Positions 1 through 6,360 of a stretch of DNA of 9,278 bases are shown piece by piece. The stretch is from NCBI GenBank assembly GCA_030038035.1, contig JASHPP010000619.1:1-9278 (forward strand), written 5' to 3'. The translations under genes were made by a program, and so were the position numbers. The notes under the pieces are model-generated. The model was not told the origin of the DNA. It made no database searches and saw only the letters and a program-made list of their open reading frames with translations. The DNA comes from Trebonia sp. Its GTDB lineage: Bacteria; Actinomycetota; Actinomycetes; Streptosporangiales; Streptosporangiaceae. Position 1 is the first letter of the stretch. Each line of letters starts with the position of its first letter.

Positions 1-2682
1 CTTGACGACAAGCTGCGGGTGCCCCGGCTTGGTGCCGACATAGTCCCACGCAGTCGCCTGACCGGGTTGATCGAGCGGGCAGCAACGCATCCAGTCACCG
101 CGATCACCGCCCCGGCCGGTGCCGGGAAGACGGTCGCCTGCGCCACCTGGGCAACCGCCGTCGCACGGTCACGACGTGTCGCGTGGCTCAACCTTGACGA
201 GGGTGACAGGGAACCGGGCAGGTTCTGGGCCTATATGAGCGCCGCGCTCGCGATCGGCGGCTCCGAGCTCACGCCCGCGCTGGTCCCGCGCAGCCGCAGT
301 TCCGCCGACGACCTGCCCATCACCCTGATGGACACCATGCGCGGGCTGGCCGCGCCCGTCGCGCTCGTCCTCGACGACGTGCACGTCCTGGCGGACAGCT
401 GCATCCTGGCGGGGCTCGGGTTCCTCATCCATCACGCGCCGCCCGCGCTGCGCATCATCTTGTGCGGCCGCCGCGTCCCCGGGCTGCACCTCGCCCGGAT
501 GCGGGTGGCCGGCGACCTCGCCGAGGTGGGCACCGCCGACCTGGCGTGCACGCCGGCCGACGCGGACGCCTACTTCGCCAAGCTCGGCCTCGCCGCCGAG
601 ACGGCCGAGCGCGACGACCTGCTCAGGAATACCGAGGGCTGGATGGCTGGCCTGCGGCTGGCGGCGCTGCGCGCGAACAGGGACGGAACCGTCAACATCA
701 GCGGCATCAGCGGCGACGCTCTCCTCGAGGATTACATGCGCGACGAGGTCCTGGACCGGCAGCCCGCGCACATCCAGCTGTTCCTGCGGCGCACGAGCGT
801 CGCCGAGCGCCTCACCGGGGAATACGCCGACTGGCTGACCCGCGAGTCCGGCGGCGCCGGGGTCCTTGACCAGCTTGACAGGGAGAACAGCTTCGTCGCG
901 CGCGACGACCACGGGCAGTACCGGTATCACCCGTGCCTGCGCGAGGTCCTGCTGGCCGAACTTCGGCGGACGCCTGAGGAGGTGCCGGTGCTGTTCGGCC
1001 GGGCCGCGCGCTGGCACGCCTCCCGCGGCGACGTGGTCCAGGCCATGCGGTGCGCCGCCGAGGCGGCGGACTGGGACCAGGCCTCGCAGGCGCTGGCCGA
1101 GGCCGGGATCGTCGGAGTGGTGCCTGGGCAGATGGCGGACCTGGAGGAGGCGCTGCGGCTGTTTCCCGCCGAGCGGCGCTCCGGCGACCCTGTCGTGGCC
1201 GCTACCCTGGCCGCGGCGCGGCTGTGCCGCCGGGACCCGGAATCGGCCGCTGCCTACTGGACCTACGCCCAGCAAGGGCTCGCCCGCTGCCCGGCGCCCA
1301 TCCGGCCCCTTGTCGAGCTATGGCTGGCGGCGCTGCGGGTGATGCAAACAGCCGAGGCCGTGGGTGCGGGCGCGACCGCCCTGGATGGGAGCGCGCTCGC
1401 CGACGGGTGGGCGCTGGCCGAGAAGGCACAGGCCCGGGCCGGCACGCTGTCGGCCCATCGCGCCCTCGGCATGCTCTGGCTGGCGCTCGGCACCGCGATG
1501 CTGTGCAGGTGGCGGATCGCGGACGCGCGCCGGGCGCTCGGGCATGCAGGCCACCAGCTGGCGGCCGCCGGGCTCACCGGGCCACTGGACCGTGCCCGCG
1601 GCTGGCAGGCGGTCGCGGAGTCGCTCTACGGCGACCTCGGAGCCGCCGAGGAGATACTGACCCGGCTTCGCGACAGCGACACGGCCGACCCCGCGGGCCG
1701 GCACCTGGCGATCCTCACCGCCGCGCAGCTTGCCGTCGAGCGGGACGAGCTGCGGTCGGCAGGGGAGCTGCTCGATTCACTCGACGCCGCGGCCTTCGAT
1801 TGGCTGCCGGGGGAGCCGGACATGGACGTGCTGCGGATGCTGGTCCGGGCACGTGTCGCGCTGGCCGGCGGGGACACCGCCGGCGCCCGCGGCATCGTGC
1901 TGCTGCTGCACGACAAGTGCGGCCCGCAGCTGGCACCGCTTGACGCGTTCGGCGCCGACATCGCGCTCCAGGCCGGCGACGTCCCTGTCGCGGTCGCGGC
2001 GCTCGGCCCGGCCCCCGGCGCGGCGGACACGGCGGACACGGCGGCGGGCAGCCTGGCAGCCGGCGCGGACGACAGTGCCGGGCGGTACCCGCGAACCGCC
2101 GAGCAGATCGTGGCGGCGGCACGGCTGCTGCTGGCGCAAGGCGAGCCAGCGGCCGCGCTGGAGATGGCCAACCGGTGCCTGGACGGCTCAGCCGTGCCGG
2201 ACGGGACGCTGCGGAACCGGATCACCGCGCTGCTGACGGCCACCATCGCCAACCGCCGGCTCAGTGCCCACGGCGAGGCCGCGGCGCTGCTCGAACAGGC
2301 GCTGATGATCGCCGAGCCGCACGACTCCTACCGGCCGTTCCTCGACTTCGGCGGCGCCATCCACTCGGCGATAGCGATCATGGTGCCGCCGGCCAGCCCG
2401 GCCGCCGCGTTCGCGGCCCGCGTGCAGGAGCGCTTCGTGTGCCAGCTGCCGCCCAAGGCGGCGGGCAGCGGGTCCGCGAACGACGCGGCACCGCCGCTGA
2501 CCGCCAGTGAGATGGCGGTGCTGCGGCTGCTGCACTCGCACCTGACCAACCAGGAGATCGCGGACGCGCTGTTCCTGTCGGTGAACACGATCAAGACCCA
2601 CCTGCGGTCCACTTACCACAAGCTCGGGGTGACATCCAGGCGGGACGCCGTCGCCCGCGGCCGCCGCCTGCAGCTGCTGTGA
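1..2682 (+). CDS. LuxR-family ATP-dependent regulator (MalT/LAL type), 5' end cut by window edge
   Basis: Large STAND-type transcription regulator: an N-terminal NTPase, a long helical (TPR-like) middle region and a C-terminal LuxR DNA-binding domain. Numbered from the GTG at 19 (887 codons), Walker A is APAGAGKT at 31-38 and Walker B is ALVLDDVH at 115-122. The Ala/Leu-rich helical region spans about 330-800. The LuxR helix-turn-helix is at about 826-880 (LTASEMAVLRLL, then NQEIADALFLSVNTIKTHL). I start the feature at base 1 because the frame stays open to the edge and reads LDDKLRVPRLGADIVPRSRL, matching the conserved N-terminal pattern of LAL proteins (LxxKLxxPRxxxxLVPRxRL). The GTG at 19 also has no Shine-Dalgarno sequence, so it is probably an internal valine. 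The ligand and targets cannot be read from the sequence; relatives often control specialised metabolism or catabolism. A 9-nt direct duplication (GGCGGACAC, 2022-2039) lies in a low-complexity Ala/Asp linker. Family assignment is firm; regulon unknown. Confidence 0.93.
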   Translation, partial: LDDKLRVPRLGADIVPRSRLTGLIERAATHPVTAITAPAGAGKTVACATWATAVARSRRVAWLNLDEGDREPGRFWAYMSAALAIGGSELTPALVPRSRSSADDLPITLMDTMRGLAAPVALVLDDVHVLADSCILAGLGFLIHHAPPALRIILCGRRVPGLHLARMRVAGDLAEVGTADLACTPADADAYFAKLGLAAETAERDDLLRNTEGWMAGLRLAALRANRDGTVNISGISGDALLEDYMRDEVLDRQPAHIQLFLRRTSVAERLTGEYADWLTRESGGAGVLDQLDRENSFVARDDHGQYRYHPCLREVLLAELRRTPEEVPVLFGRAARWHASRGDVVQAMRCAAEAADWDQASQALAEAGIVGVVPGQMADLEEALRLFPAERRSGDPVVAATLAAARLCRRDPESAAAYWTYAQQGLARCPAPIRPLVELWLAALRVMQTAEAVGAGATALDGSALADGWALAEKAQARAGTLSAHRALGMLWLALGTAMLCRWRIADARRALGHAGHQLAAAGLTGPLDRARGWQAVAESLYGDLGAAEEILTRLRDSDTADPAGRHLAILTAAQLAVERDELRSAGELLDSLDAAAFDWLPGEPDMDVLRMLVRARVALAGGDTAGARGIVLLLHDKCGPQLAPLDAFGADIALQAGDVPVAVAALGPAPGAADTADTAAGSLAAGADDSAGRYPRTAEQIVAAARLLLAQGEPAAALEMANRCLDGSAVPDGTLRNRITALLTATIANRRLSAHGEAAALLEQALMIAEPHDSYRPFLDFGGAIHSAIAIMVPPASPAAAFAARVQERFVCQLPPKAAGSGSANDAAPPLTASEMAVLRLLHSHLTNQEIADALFLSVNTIKTHLRSTYHKLGVTSRRDAVARGRRLQLL

Positions 2683-3005
2683 GGCCGTCGGCGTCTGGCG
2701 GCGGGGCCCCCAGCGCCACGAGCGGGCAAGCCCTAAGGCCAGCATCCCCGCGGTCGCGGCCGCCGCGCCGGCGCCGTACGACTGCTGCGCGGCGCATCGC
2801 GAACATCGGTGTTCCTCCCGTTCATGAGTGGGTTACACGAAACTGCGTGCCACTCGGGCGCGTCGCTACGCCACCCCCGCCGGGTGACTGTCGCGCGCCG
2901 GCCAGCCCAGGCTGACCGTGTTCACCTCTGGCGGGTGATAAGAGCCGCCAAGAAGCGGGGCACCATGTTCCTCCGACGGTAGTGACTCGGCGGCAGGAGC
3001 GAGCG
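2683..3005. other. Intergenic region between the LuxR gene and the membrane-protein gene
   Basis: No convincing gene is visible. Open frames here are rich in Arg/Pro/Ala, as expected of chance frames in GC-rich DNA. GC-rich inverted repeats follow the LuxR stop, such as TGGCG...CGCCA around 2697-2719, but no T-tract follows, so a terminator is not established. A short inverted repeat CACCC-N5-GGGTG lies at 2872-2886. A very weak promoter-like pair (CTGACC at 2912-2917, GATAAG at 2937-2942) is possible but not supported. A five-codon ORF (ATG at 2965, MFLRR) ends in a TAG at 2980-2982 that overlaps the upstream GTG start candidate of the next gene. Confidence 0.5.
2995..2999 (+). promoter_or_regulatory. 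Ribosome-binding site that favours the TTG start at 3006
   Basis: AGGAG lies 6 nt before an in-frame TTG at 3006, a normal Shine-Dalgarno distance. The alternative GTG at 2982 has no purine-rich site before it (the preceding bases are CTCCGACGGTA). This argues for initiation at the TTG. Confidence 0.55.
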
Positions 3006-4412
3006 TTGTCCGAGGGCAGCGACGGGCCCGGCACGGCAGCGGGCTCCGAGAGCAAGAGCACGGCAGGCCCCCAGGGCGCGGTGAGCTCGCAGGACGAGCA
3101 CGCCGAACTCGAGCGGCTGCGGGCCGAGGTCCGCCATCTGCGCGATGAGCGCGCCAGCGGCCCCGCCGCGCCGGCGCGGCGGGGCCGCTGGCGCGCTCCG
3201 GTGTCGGCCGTGCTCATCGTGCTTGGCTGCGTGCTCGCTCCCGTCGCGGTCCTTGGCGTCTGGGCCGCCAACCAGGTGTCCAACACCGACCGGTACGTGG
3301 CGAACATGGCACCGCTGATCTCCGAGCCGCCGATTCAGCAGGCGGTGAGCGCCAAGATCACGGACCAGATCACCCGCCAGCTCGACGTGCAGGCGCTGAC
3401 CGCCCAGGCGGCGGACCAGCTGCAAAGCAGCCACCTGACCCGGCTCGCGGACCTGCTGAAGAACTTCGATGGGCAGATCGCGAGCGGCGTCAACAGCGCC
3501 GTGGGCGCGGCCGTCGCGCGGGTAGTGGCGAGTCCCGCGATAGCGGCGACGTGGGTGCAAGTCAACCGGATCGCGCACGCCGGGCTGGTCCGGGTCCTGT
3601 CCGGCCAGGGGGGCGGGGCGGTCAGCGTGGTCAACGGGGAGGTCGTGCTCCAGCTCGGCCCGCTCATCACCGAGGTGAAGCACCAGCTCAGCGCGCGCGG
3701 GCTCACCGTCGTCGACAAGCTCCCGACGGTCAACTCCACGTTCCCGCTGTTCGCCGCGCCCAACCTGGCCAAGGCGCAGCAGGGCTACCGGCTGATCGTC
3801 ACGCTGCGGTGGGTGCTGCCCTTCCTCGCGCTCGCGCTGCTCGCCCTTGGCGTGTACGCGGCCCGCCGGCACAGGCGGGCGCTGATCGGCGCGGCCCTCG
3901 GCCTGTCCGCGTCGATGCTCGTGCTCGGCATCGCGCTGACGATCGCCCGCAGCATCTACCTGAACAGCGTCCCCCCGTCGGTGCTGCCGCCGGCCGCGGC
4001 CGCGGCCGCCTACGACACCCTCATCCGCTTCGTCAGGGAAGGCTTGCGGGTGCTCCTGGTGGTCGGCCTGGTCGTCGCGGCCGGGGCCTTCCTGACCGGG
4101 CCATCCGTCACCGCGGTGCGGACCAGGGCCGGGACGCGGGCCGGCATCGACTGGCTGCGGGCCCGCGGCGAGCGGGCGGGCGTGCGGACAGGACCGGTCG
4201 GCGACTGGACCGGCGCGCACAAGACCCTGCTGCGCGCCGCGGCGGTCGCCATAGCCGCGCTGGTCTTCGTCTTCTGGGGCCACCCGACGGTGGCCGTCGT
4301 CATCTGGCTCGTGGTGGTGCTGCTCGTGGTGCTCGGCCTCATCGAGCTGATCGGCGGGCGGTCCAGGCCGGGGCCGGCCGGGACCGCCCCGCACGCGGCG
4401 CCGCAGCGATGA
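3006..4412 (+). CDS. Polytopic membrane protein with N-terminal coiled coil, function unknown
   Basis: I do not recognise a named family; it resembles uncharacterised integral membrane proteins of actinomycetes. Numbered from the TTG at 3006 (468 aa): a polar, probably disordered segment at 1-28, a short coiled coil at about 29-50 (ELERLRAEVRHLRDE), an Arg/Pro-rich juxtamembrane linker at 48-65, and TM1 at about 66-87. A soluble, presumably extracytoplasmic domain follows at about 88-260, beginning NTDRYVANMAPLI. Five further hydrophobic segments lie near 267-284, 291-317, 344-364, 409-427 and 429-452. The C-terminus is a short Pro/Ala tail. The TTG is preferred because AGGAG sits 6 nt upstream; starting at GTG 2982 would add 8 residues (MTRRQERA). 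The next gene begins 24 nt after the stop, so the two are probably cotranscribed. The linker is encoded by a perfect 52-bp palindrome. Gene reality is near certain; function is open. Confidence 0.85.
   Translation: MSEGSDGPGTAAGSESKSTAGPQGAVSSQDEHAELERLRAEVRHLRDERASGPAAPARRGRWRAPVSAVLIVLGCVLAPVAVLGVWAANQVSNTDRYVANMAPLISEPPIQQAVSAKITDQITRQLDVQALTAQAADQLQSSHLTRLADLLKNFDGQIASGVNSAVGAAVARVVASPAIAATWVQVNRIAHAGLVRVLSGQGGGAVSVVNGEVVLQLGPLITEVKHQLSARGLTVVDKLPTVNSTFPLFAAPNLAKAQQGYRLIVTLRWVLPFLALALLALGVYAARRHRRALIGAALGLSASMLVLGIALTIARSIYLNSVPPSVLPPAAAAAAYDTLIRFVREGLRVLLVVGLVVAAGAFLTGPSVTAVRTRAGTRAGIDWLRARGERAGVRTGPVGDWTGAHKTLLRAAAVAIAALVFVFWGHPTVAVVIWLVVVLLVVLGLIELIGGRSRPGPAGTAPHAAPQR
3147..3198. repeat. 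Perfect 52-bp palindrome (two 26-nt arms, no spacer)
   Basis: The left arm 3147-3172 begins GAGCGCGCCAGCGG and is the exact reverse complement of the right arm 3173-3198, which ends CCGCTGGCGCGCTC. I checked all 26 pairs; symmetry breaks at 3146/3199. It lies inside the coding sequence and encodes the Arg/Ala/Pro linker between the coiled coil and the first transmembrane segment. The RNA could form an extremely stable GC hairpin about 140 nt after the start codon, and the DNA could extrude a cruciform. Confidence 0.95.
3992..4009 (+). repeat. Three tandem GGCCGC hexamers in coding sequence
   Basis: GGCCGC occurs three times in a row and encodes most of a six-alanine run just after SVLPP, between two hydrophobic segments of the polytopic protein. 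It is a possible site of in-frame length variation, and may be simple alanine codon repetition in GC-rich DNA. Confidence 0.7.
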
Positions 4413-4436
4413 ACCGCGCGCCGGGGGGCGACGGCA

Positions 4437-5105
4437 GTGATCGGTGAGGCGGCGGGTTTCGCCGTCCTCGCGGCCGTCTCCCCGACGGCGCTGATCGTGA
4501 TGGCCGTGTTCCTCGGCTCGGCCAACCCCCGGCTGACCGCGTTCTCCTACGTGATCGGCGCCTTCGCCATGACCGTGGTGATGGCGCTCGTGGTGCTTTT
4601 CGTGCTGCGCGCCACCGGCCTGAACCTGCCCCGCGGACACGACCCGCGCTACGGGCTGCGCCTGGGCCTGGGCATCCTCGCGGTCGGCGCCGCGGTCTTC
4701 GTCACCCGGCGCAAACGGCCCGCTCCCGACCCGGCTGAGCCGCGGCGGCAAGGGCTGATGGCCCGGCTGATCTCCATGCCGAGCGCGCGGACGGCGTTCG
4801 CGGCCGGCGTGCTGATCTTCGCGCCGTCGGCGACGTTCGTCGCCGCCGTCCAGGTACCCGCCACCGCACGGGCGGACATCCCGATCACGGCGCTGACCCT
4901 GGTGATCATCATCTTGATCACGTGCATGGTCGTCTGGATTCCCCTGCTGGCCTACCTGGCCGCTCCGCAGGCCACGGAGCGGCAGCTGAAAAGGATCAGC
5001 GACTGGCTGCGCGCGCACGGCAAGGCGGTCGCGGTCTACGCGCTTGGCCTGTGCGGCGTGGTGCTCATCGTCAACGGCTGCCTCGGGCTGGCCGGCGTGG
5101 TGTAG
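4437..5105 (+). CDS. GAP/Sap-family integral membrane protein (LysE superfamily)
   Basis: A 222-residue, six-segment membrane protein resembling the GAP family (Sap, sulfolipid-1-addressing-protein-like; LysE exporter superfamily). Some mycobacterial members are linked to movement of glycolipids or sulfolipids to the cell surface. Hydrophobic segments lie at about 4-27, 36-58, 73-90, 118-138, 148-174 and 197-220. The first carries the helix-breaking SP pair (AAVSPTALIVM) typical of the superfamily. A cytoplasmic basic/proline loop at 91-112 separates the two halves. The GTG start is chosen because it gives the expected short N-terminus; a G-run at 4423-4428 may be the ribosome-binding site. 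An ATG at 4409 overlapping the previous stop is in another frame and ends at 4447. The 24-nt gap suggests cotranscription with the upstream membrane protein. The substrate is not readable; lipid or small-solute export is inference. Confidence 0.8.
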   Translation: MIGEAAGFAVLAAVSPTALIVMAVFLGSANPRLTAFSYVIGAFAMTVVMALVVLFVLRATGLNLPRGHDPRYGLRLGLGILAVGAAVFVTRRKRPAPDPAEPRRQGLMARLISMPSARTAFAAGVLIFAPSATFVAAVQVPATARADIPITALTLVIIILITCMVVWIPLLAYLAAPQATERQLKRISDWLRAHGKAVAVYALGLCGVVLIVNGCLGLAGVV

Positions 5106-5107
5106 CC

Positions 5108-5140
5108 GGCGGATTCGCCCCGTCAGGGTGAGGCGGGCGA
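5108..5140 (+). terminator. Weak stem-loop after the GAP-family gene
   Basis: Two alternative small hairpins follow the stop: GGCG-GATT-CGCC (5108-5119) and TCGCCC-N14-GGGCGA (5115-5140). Neither has a following T-tract. They may slow or process the transcript; a true terminator is unproven. Confidence 0.25.
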
Positions 5141-5193
5141 GGCCGCCGCGGGAGTCAATAGTCCGCAGGGGTTCTCGAGGGAGGTAGGCGACC

Positions 5194-5418
5194 GTGAGCG
5201 TTGGCGTCAGTGCCCTGCTCGTCATCGTCGGCGCGATCCTGCGTTTCGCCGTCAGCTGGTCGGGCAGTTATGTCGACTTGAAGGTCGTGGGCGTGATCTT
5301 CATGATCGGCGGGGCCGTAGGGCTCGTCGCGAGCATCGTGGTCGCGCTCATGCGGCGCCGCAACCAGCGGGCAGCGGAGGTCTACGAGGAACGCCACTAC
5401 ATCGAGCCACCGCCCTGA
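5194..5418 (+). CDS. DUF6458 family small membrane protein
   Basis: A 74-residue protein with two hydrophobic segments at about 5-20 (VSALLVIVGAILRFAV) and 28-52 (VDLKVVGVIFMIGGAVGLVASIVVA), then a basic, polar tail (MRRRNQRAAEVYEERHYIEPPP). The pattern GVSALLVIVGAILRFAV...VDLKVVGVIFMIGGAVGL matches the actinobacterial DUF6458 family, which has no established function. The GTG start has a strong ribosome-binding site (GGAGGT at 5180-5185, 8 nt upstream). The 88-nt gap from the previous gene leaves room for its own promoter, though I see no clear one. The stop codon lies inside the first unit of a 9-nt repeat that runs into the sufR upstream region. Confidence 0.85.
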   Translation: MSVGVSALLVIVGAILRFAVSWSGSYVDLKVVGVIFMIGGAVGLVASIVVALMRRRNQRAAEVYEERHYIEPPP

Positions 5419-5460
5419 GCGCGGTGAGCGGCCCCCTGAGCACCCTGAGCGCCCTGAGCG
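5413..5460 (+). repeat. Imperfect 9-nt tandem repeat, unit CCCTGAGCG
   Basis: CCCTGAGC begins at 5413, 5434, 5443 and 5452. The last three are exactly 9 nt apart. A degenerate unit (CGGTGAGCG) lies at 5422, followed by a 3-nt insertion. The first unit contains the DUF6458 stop codon (TGA, 5416-5418). The array ends about 45 bp before the sufR -35 region. Its role is unknown; slipped-strand expansion is the simple explanation. Confidence 0.8.
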
Positions 5461-5483
5461 CGTCGGCTGAGGGTGATTTACGT

Positions 5484-5498
5484 CACGTCGATGTTGAG
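5484..5498 (+). promoter_or_regulatory. Possible second SufR half-operator upstream of the promoter
   Basis: The 15-mer CACGTCGATGTTGAG matches the proposed operator at 5529-5543 at 11 of 15 positions. It is offset by exactly 45 bp, just upstream of the -35. The similarity continues on the right: GATGTTGAGAAAAA here against GATGTTGTGAAAAA at 5535, one mismatch in 14. It lacks the left arm of the inverted repeat. A binding role is inference. Confidence 0.4.
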
Positions 5499-5504
5499 AA
5501 AAAC

Positions 5505-5541
5505 TTGCGGCGGCCTCCCCATTTACGGCACAATGATGTTG
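5505..5541 (+). promoter_or_regulatory. Candidate leaderless promoter of the suf operon
   Basis: A -35-like TTGCGG (5505-5510), an 18-bp spacer and a -10-like CACAAT (5529-5534, 4 of 6 to TATAAT) place the expected transcription start 7 nt beyond the -10, exactly on the G of the GTG at 5541. No Shine-Dalgarno sequence precedes that GTG. This is the geometry of a leaderless mRNA, common in actinobacteria. The local A/T-richness stands out against the surrounding GC-rich DNA. Confidence 0.55.
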
Positions 5542-5543
5542 TG
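5529..5543. promoter_or_regulatory. Candidate SufR operator, inverted repeat CACAA-N5-TTGTG
   Basis: CACAATGATGTTGTG is a perfect 5-bp inverted repeat with a 5-nt centre. Its left arm covers the -10 element and its right arm ends on the GTG start codon. A repressor dimer here would block RNA polymerase directly. SufR is known to repress suf operons by binding inverted repeats at the promoter; that this repeat is the site is inference from position and symmetry. Confidence 0.55.
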
Positions 5544-6356
5544 AAAAAGACCGGTGCGCCCGAGGCGGCCGGCGCCGCCGCGCGCGGGGCCGGGAATCAG
5601 GCGTCCGGCGCGAGCGCTGTACTGCGCGGCAGCACGGCGCACGGCAGCACGCTCACCGAGCGCGGCACCCGCGGCCAGGTCGCGCGGCTGATCCTCGAGC
5701 TCGGCCCGTCGACCGCCGCGACACTGGGCGGACGGCTTGGGCTCACCCCGGCGGCCATCCGGCGGCACCTGGACAACCTCATCAGCGACGGCATGATCGA
5801 AACGCGCATCGCTCGCACGTACGGCAACCGCGGCCGGGGACGGCCGGCGAAGCTGTTCGTCATCACCGACGCAGGGCGCAGCGCGTTCGAGCACGCCTAC
5901 GACGACCTGGCGACGAGCGCGCTGCGGTTCGTCGCCGAAACGATGGGCCAGCAGGCCGTCGCGGCGTTCGCCAGGCGGCAGGTGTCCGAACTCGAGCGGC
6001 GTTACGCCTCGGTCGTCACGGGCGACCTGCCCACACGCGTGCAGGCCCTGGCCGGGGCGCTGTCCGCCGACGGGTACGCCGCGTCGGCCGGCCCGGCGCC
6101 GGCGATCGGCGCGATGAACGTCGCTGGCGAGCAGATCTGCCAGCACCACTGCCCGGTCGCGCACGTCGCGGCCGAGTTCCCGCAGCTGTGCGAGGCGGAG
6201 ACGGAGGCGTTCGGCCGGCTGCTCGGCACCCCGGTGCAGCGGCTGGCGACGATCGCGCACGGCGACGGGATCTGCACGACCCACGTGACATGCGCCAGCC
6301 CCCGTGGCGGGGGCATGGCAACGGATAACGACACGAGCGAGTCCGGAGGGCTCTGA
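5541..6356 (+). CDS. sufR: SufR, Fe-S-sensing winged-helix repressor of the suf operon
   Basis: Predicted 271-residue repressor of Fe-S cluster assembly; holo-SufR represses and cluster loss relieves repression. After an Ala/Gly-rich, probably disordered tail (1-40), a winged helix spans about 42-113: [20 protein letters not shown], recognition helix [13 protein letters not shown], and the wing [16 protein letters not shown] typical of SufR. The C-terminal half has Cys200-X3-Cys204-X12-Cys217, with Cys245 and Cys251 further on, matching the cysteine cluster that binds the Fe-S cofactor in SufR proteins. The GTG at 5541 is preferred over the upstream in-frame GTG at 5424: it fits a leaderless promoter, gives a family-like length, and avoids translating the tandem repeats. 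The stop is 4 nt before sufB, so sufR leads the operon and should autoregulate it. Confidence 0.9.
   Translation: MKKTGAPEAAGAAARGAGNQASGASAVLRGSTAHGSTLTERGTRGQVARLILELGPSTAATLGGRLGLTPAAIRRHLDNLISDGMIETRIARTYGNRGRGRPAKLFVITDAGRSAFEHAYDDLATSALRFVAETMGQQAVAAFARRQVSELERRYASVVTGDLPTRVQALAGALSADGYAASAGPAPAIGAMNVAGEQICQHHCPVAHVAAEFPQLCEAETEAFGRLLGTPVQRLATIAHGDGICTTHVTCASPRGGGMATDNDTSESGGL
6294..6319 (+). other. GC stem-loop at the 3' end of sufR, before sufB
   Basis: GCCCCC-GTGGC-GGGGGC (6298-6314) is a perfect 6-bp stem with a 5-nt loop, extendable by GCC/GGC across a small internal bulge to 6294-6319. It lies inside the last sufR codons, about 40 nt before the sufB start. No T-tract follows. It could mark an RNA-processing or mRNA-stability boundary between sufR and sufB; this is untested. 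Confidence 0.35.
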
Positions 6357-6360
6357 CAAC

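Noticed and set aside
2591..2806. Minus-strand ORF with a Shine-Dalgarno-like GGGAGGAA before an ATG at 2806
   Set aside because: The product is Arg/Gly/Pro-rich low-complexity sequence, most of it lies antisense to the end of the LuxR gene, and no domain is recognisable.
4902..4921. Inverted repeat GTGATCA-N6-TGATCAC in the GAP-family gene
   Set aside because: It encodes a run of Val/Ile/Leu/Thr in a transmembrane helix, where repeated ATC codons readily create such symmetry. No regulatory context is visible.
2922..5225. A 767-codon minus-strand open frame opposite the membrane-protein genes
   Set aside because: Its translation is Arg/Asp/Gln/His-rich antisense composition typical of GC-rich DNA. 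The + strand encodes well-formed membrane proteins with proper starts.
5424..5540. N-terminal extension of sufR from the upstream GTG
   Set aside because: It would translate the 9-nt repeats and the promoter, matches no known SufR N-terminus, and has no ribosome-binding site. The GTG at 5541 explains the promoter geometry better.
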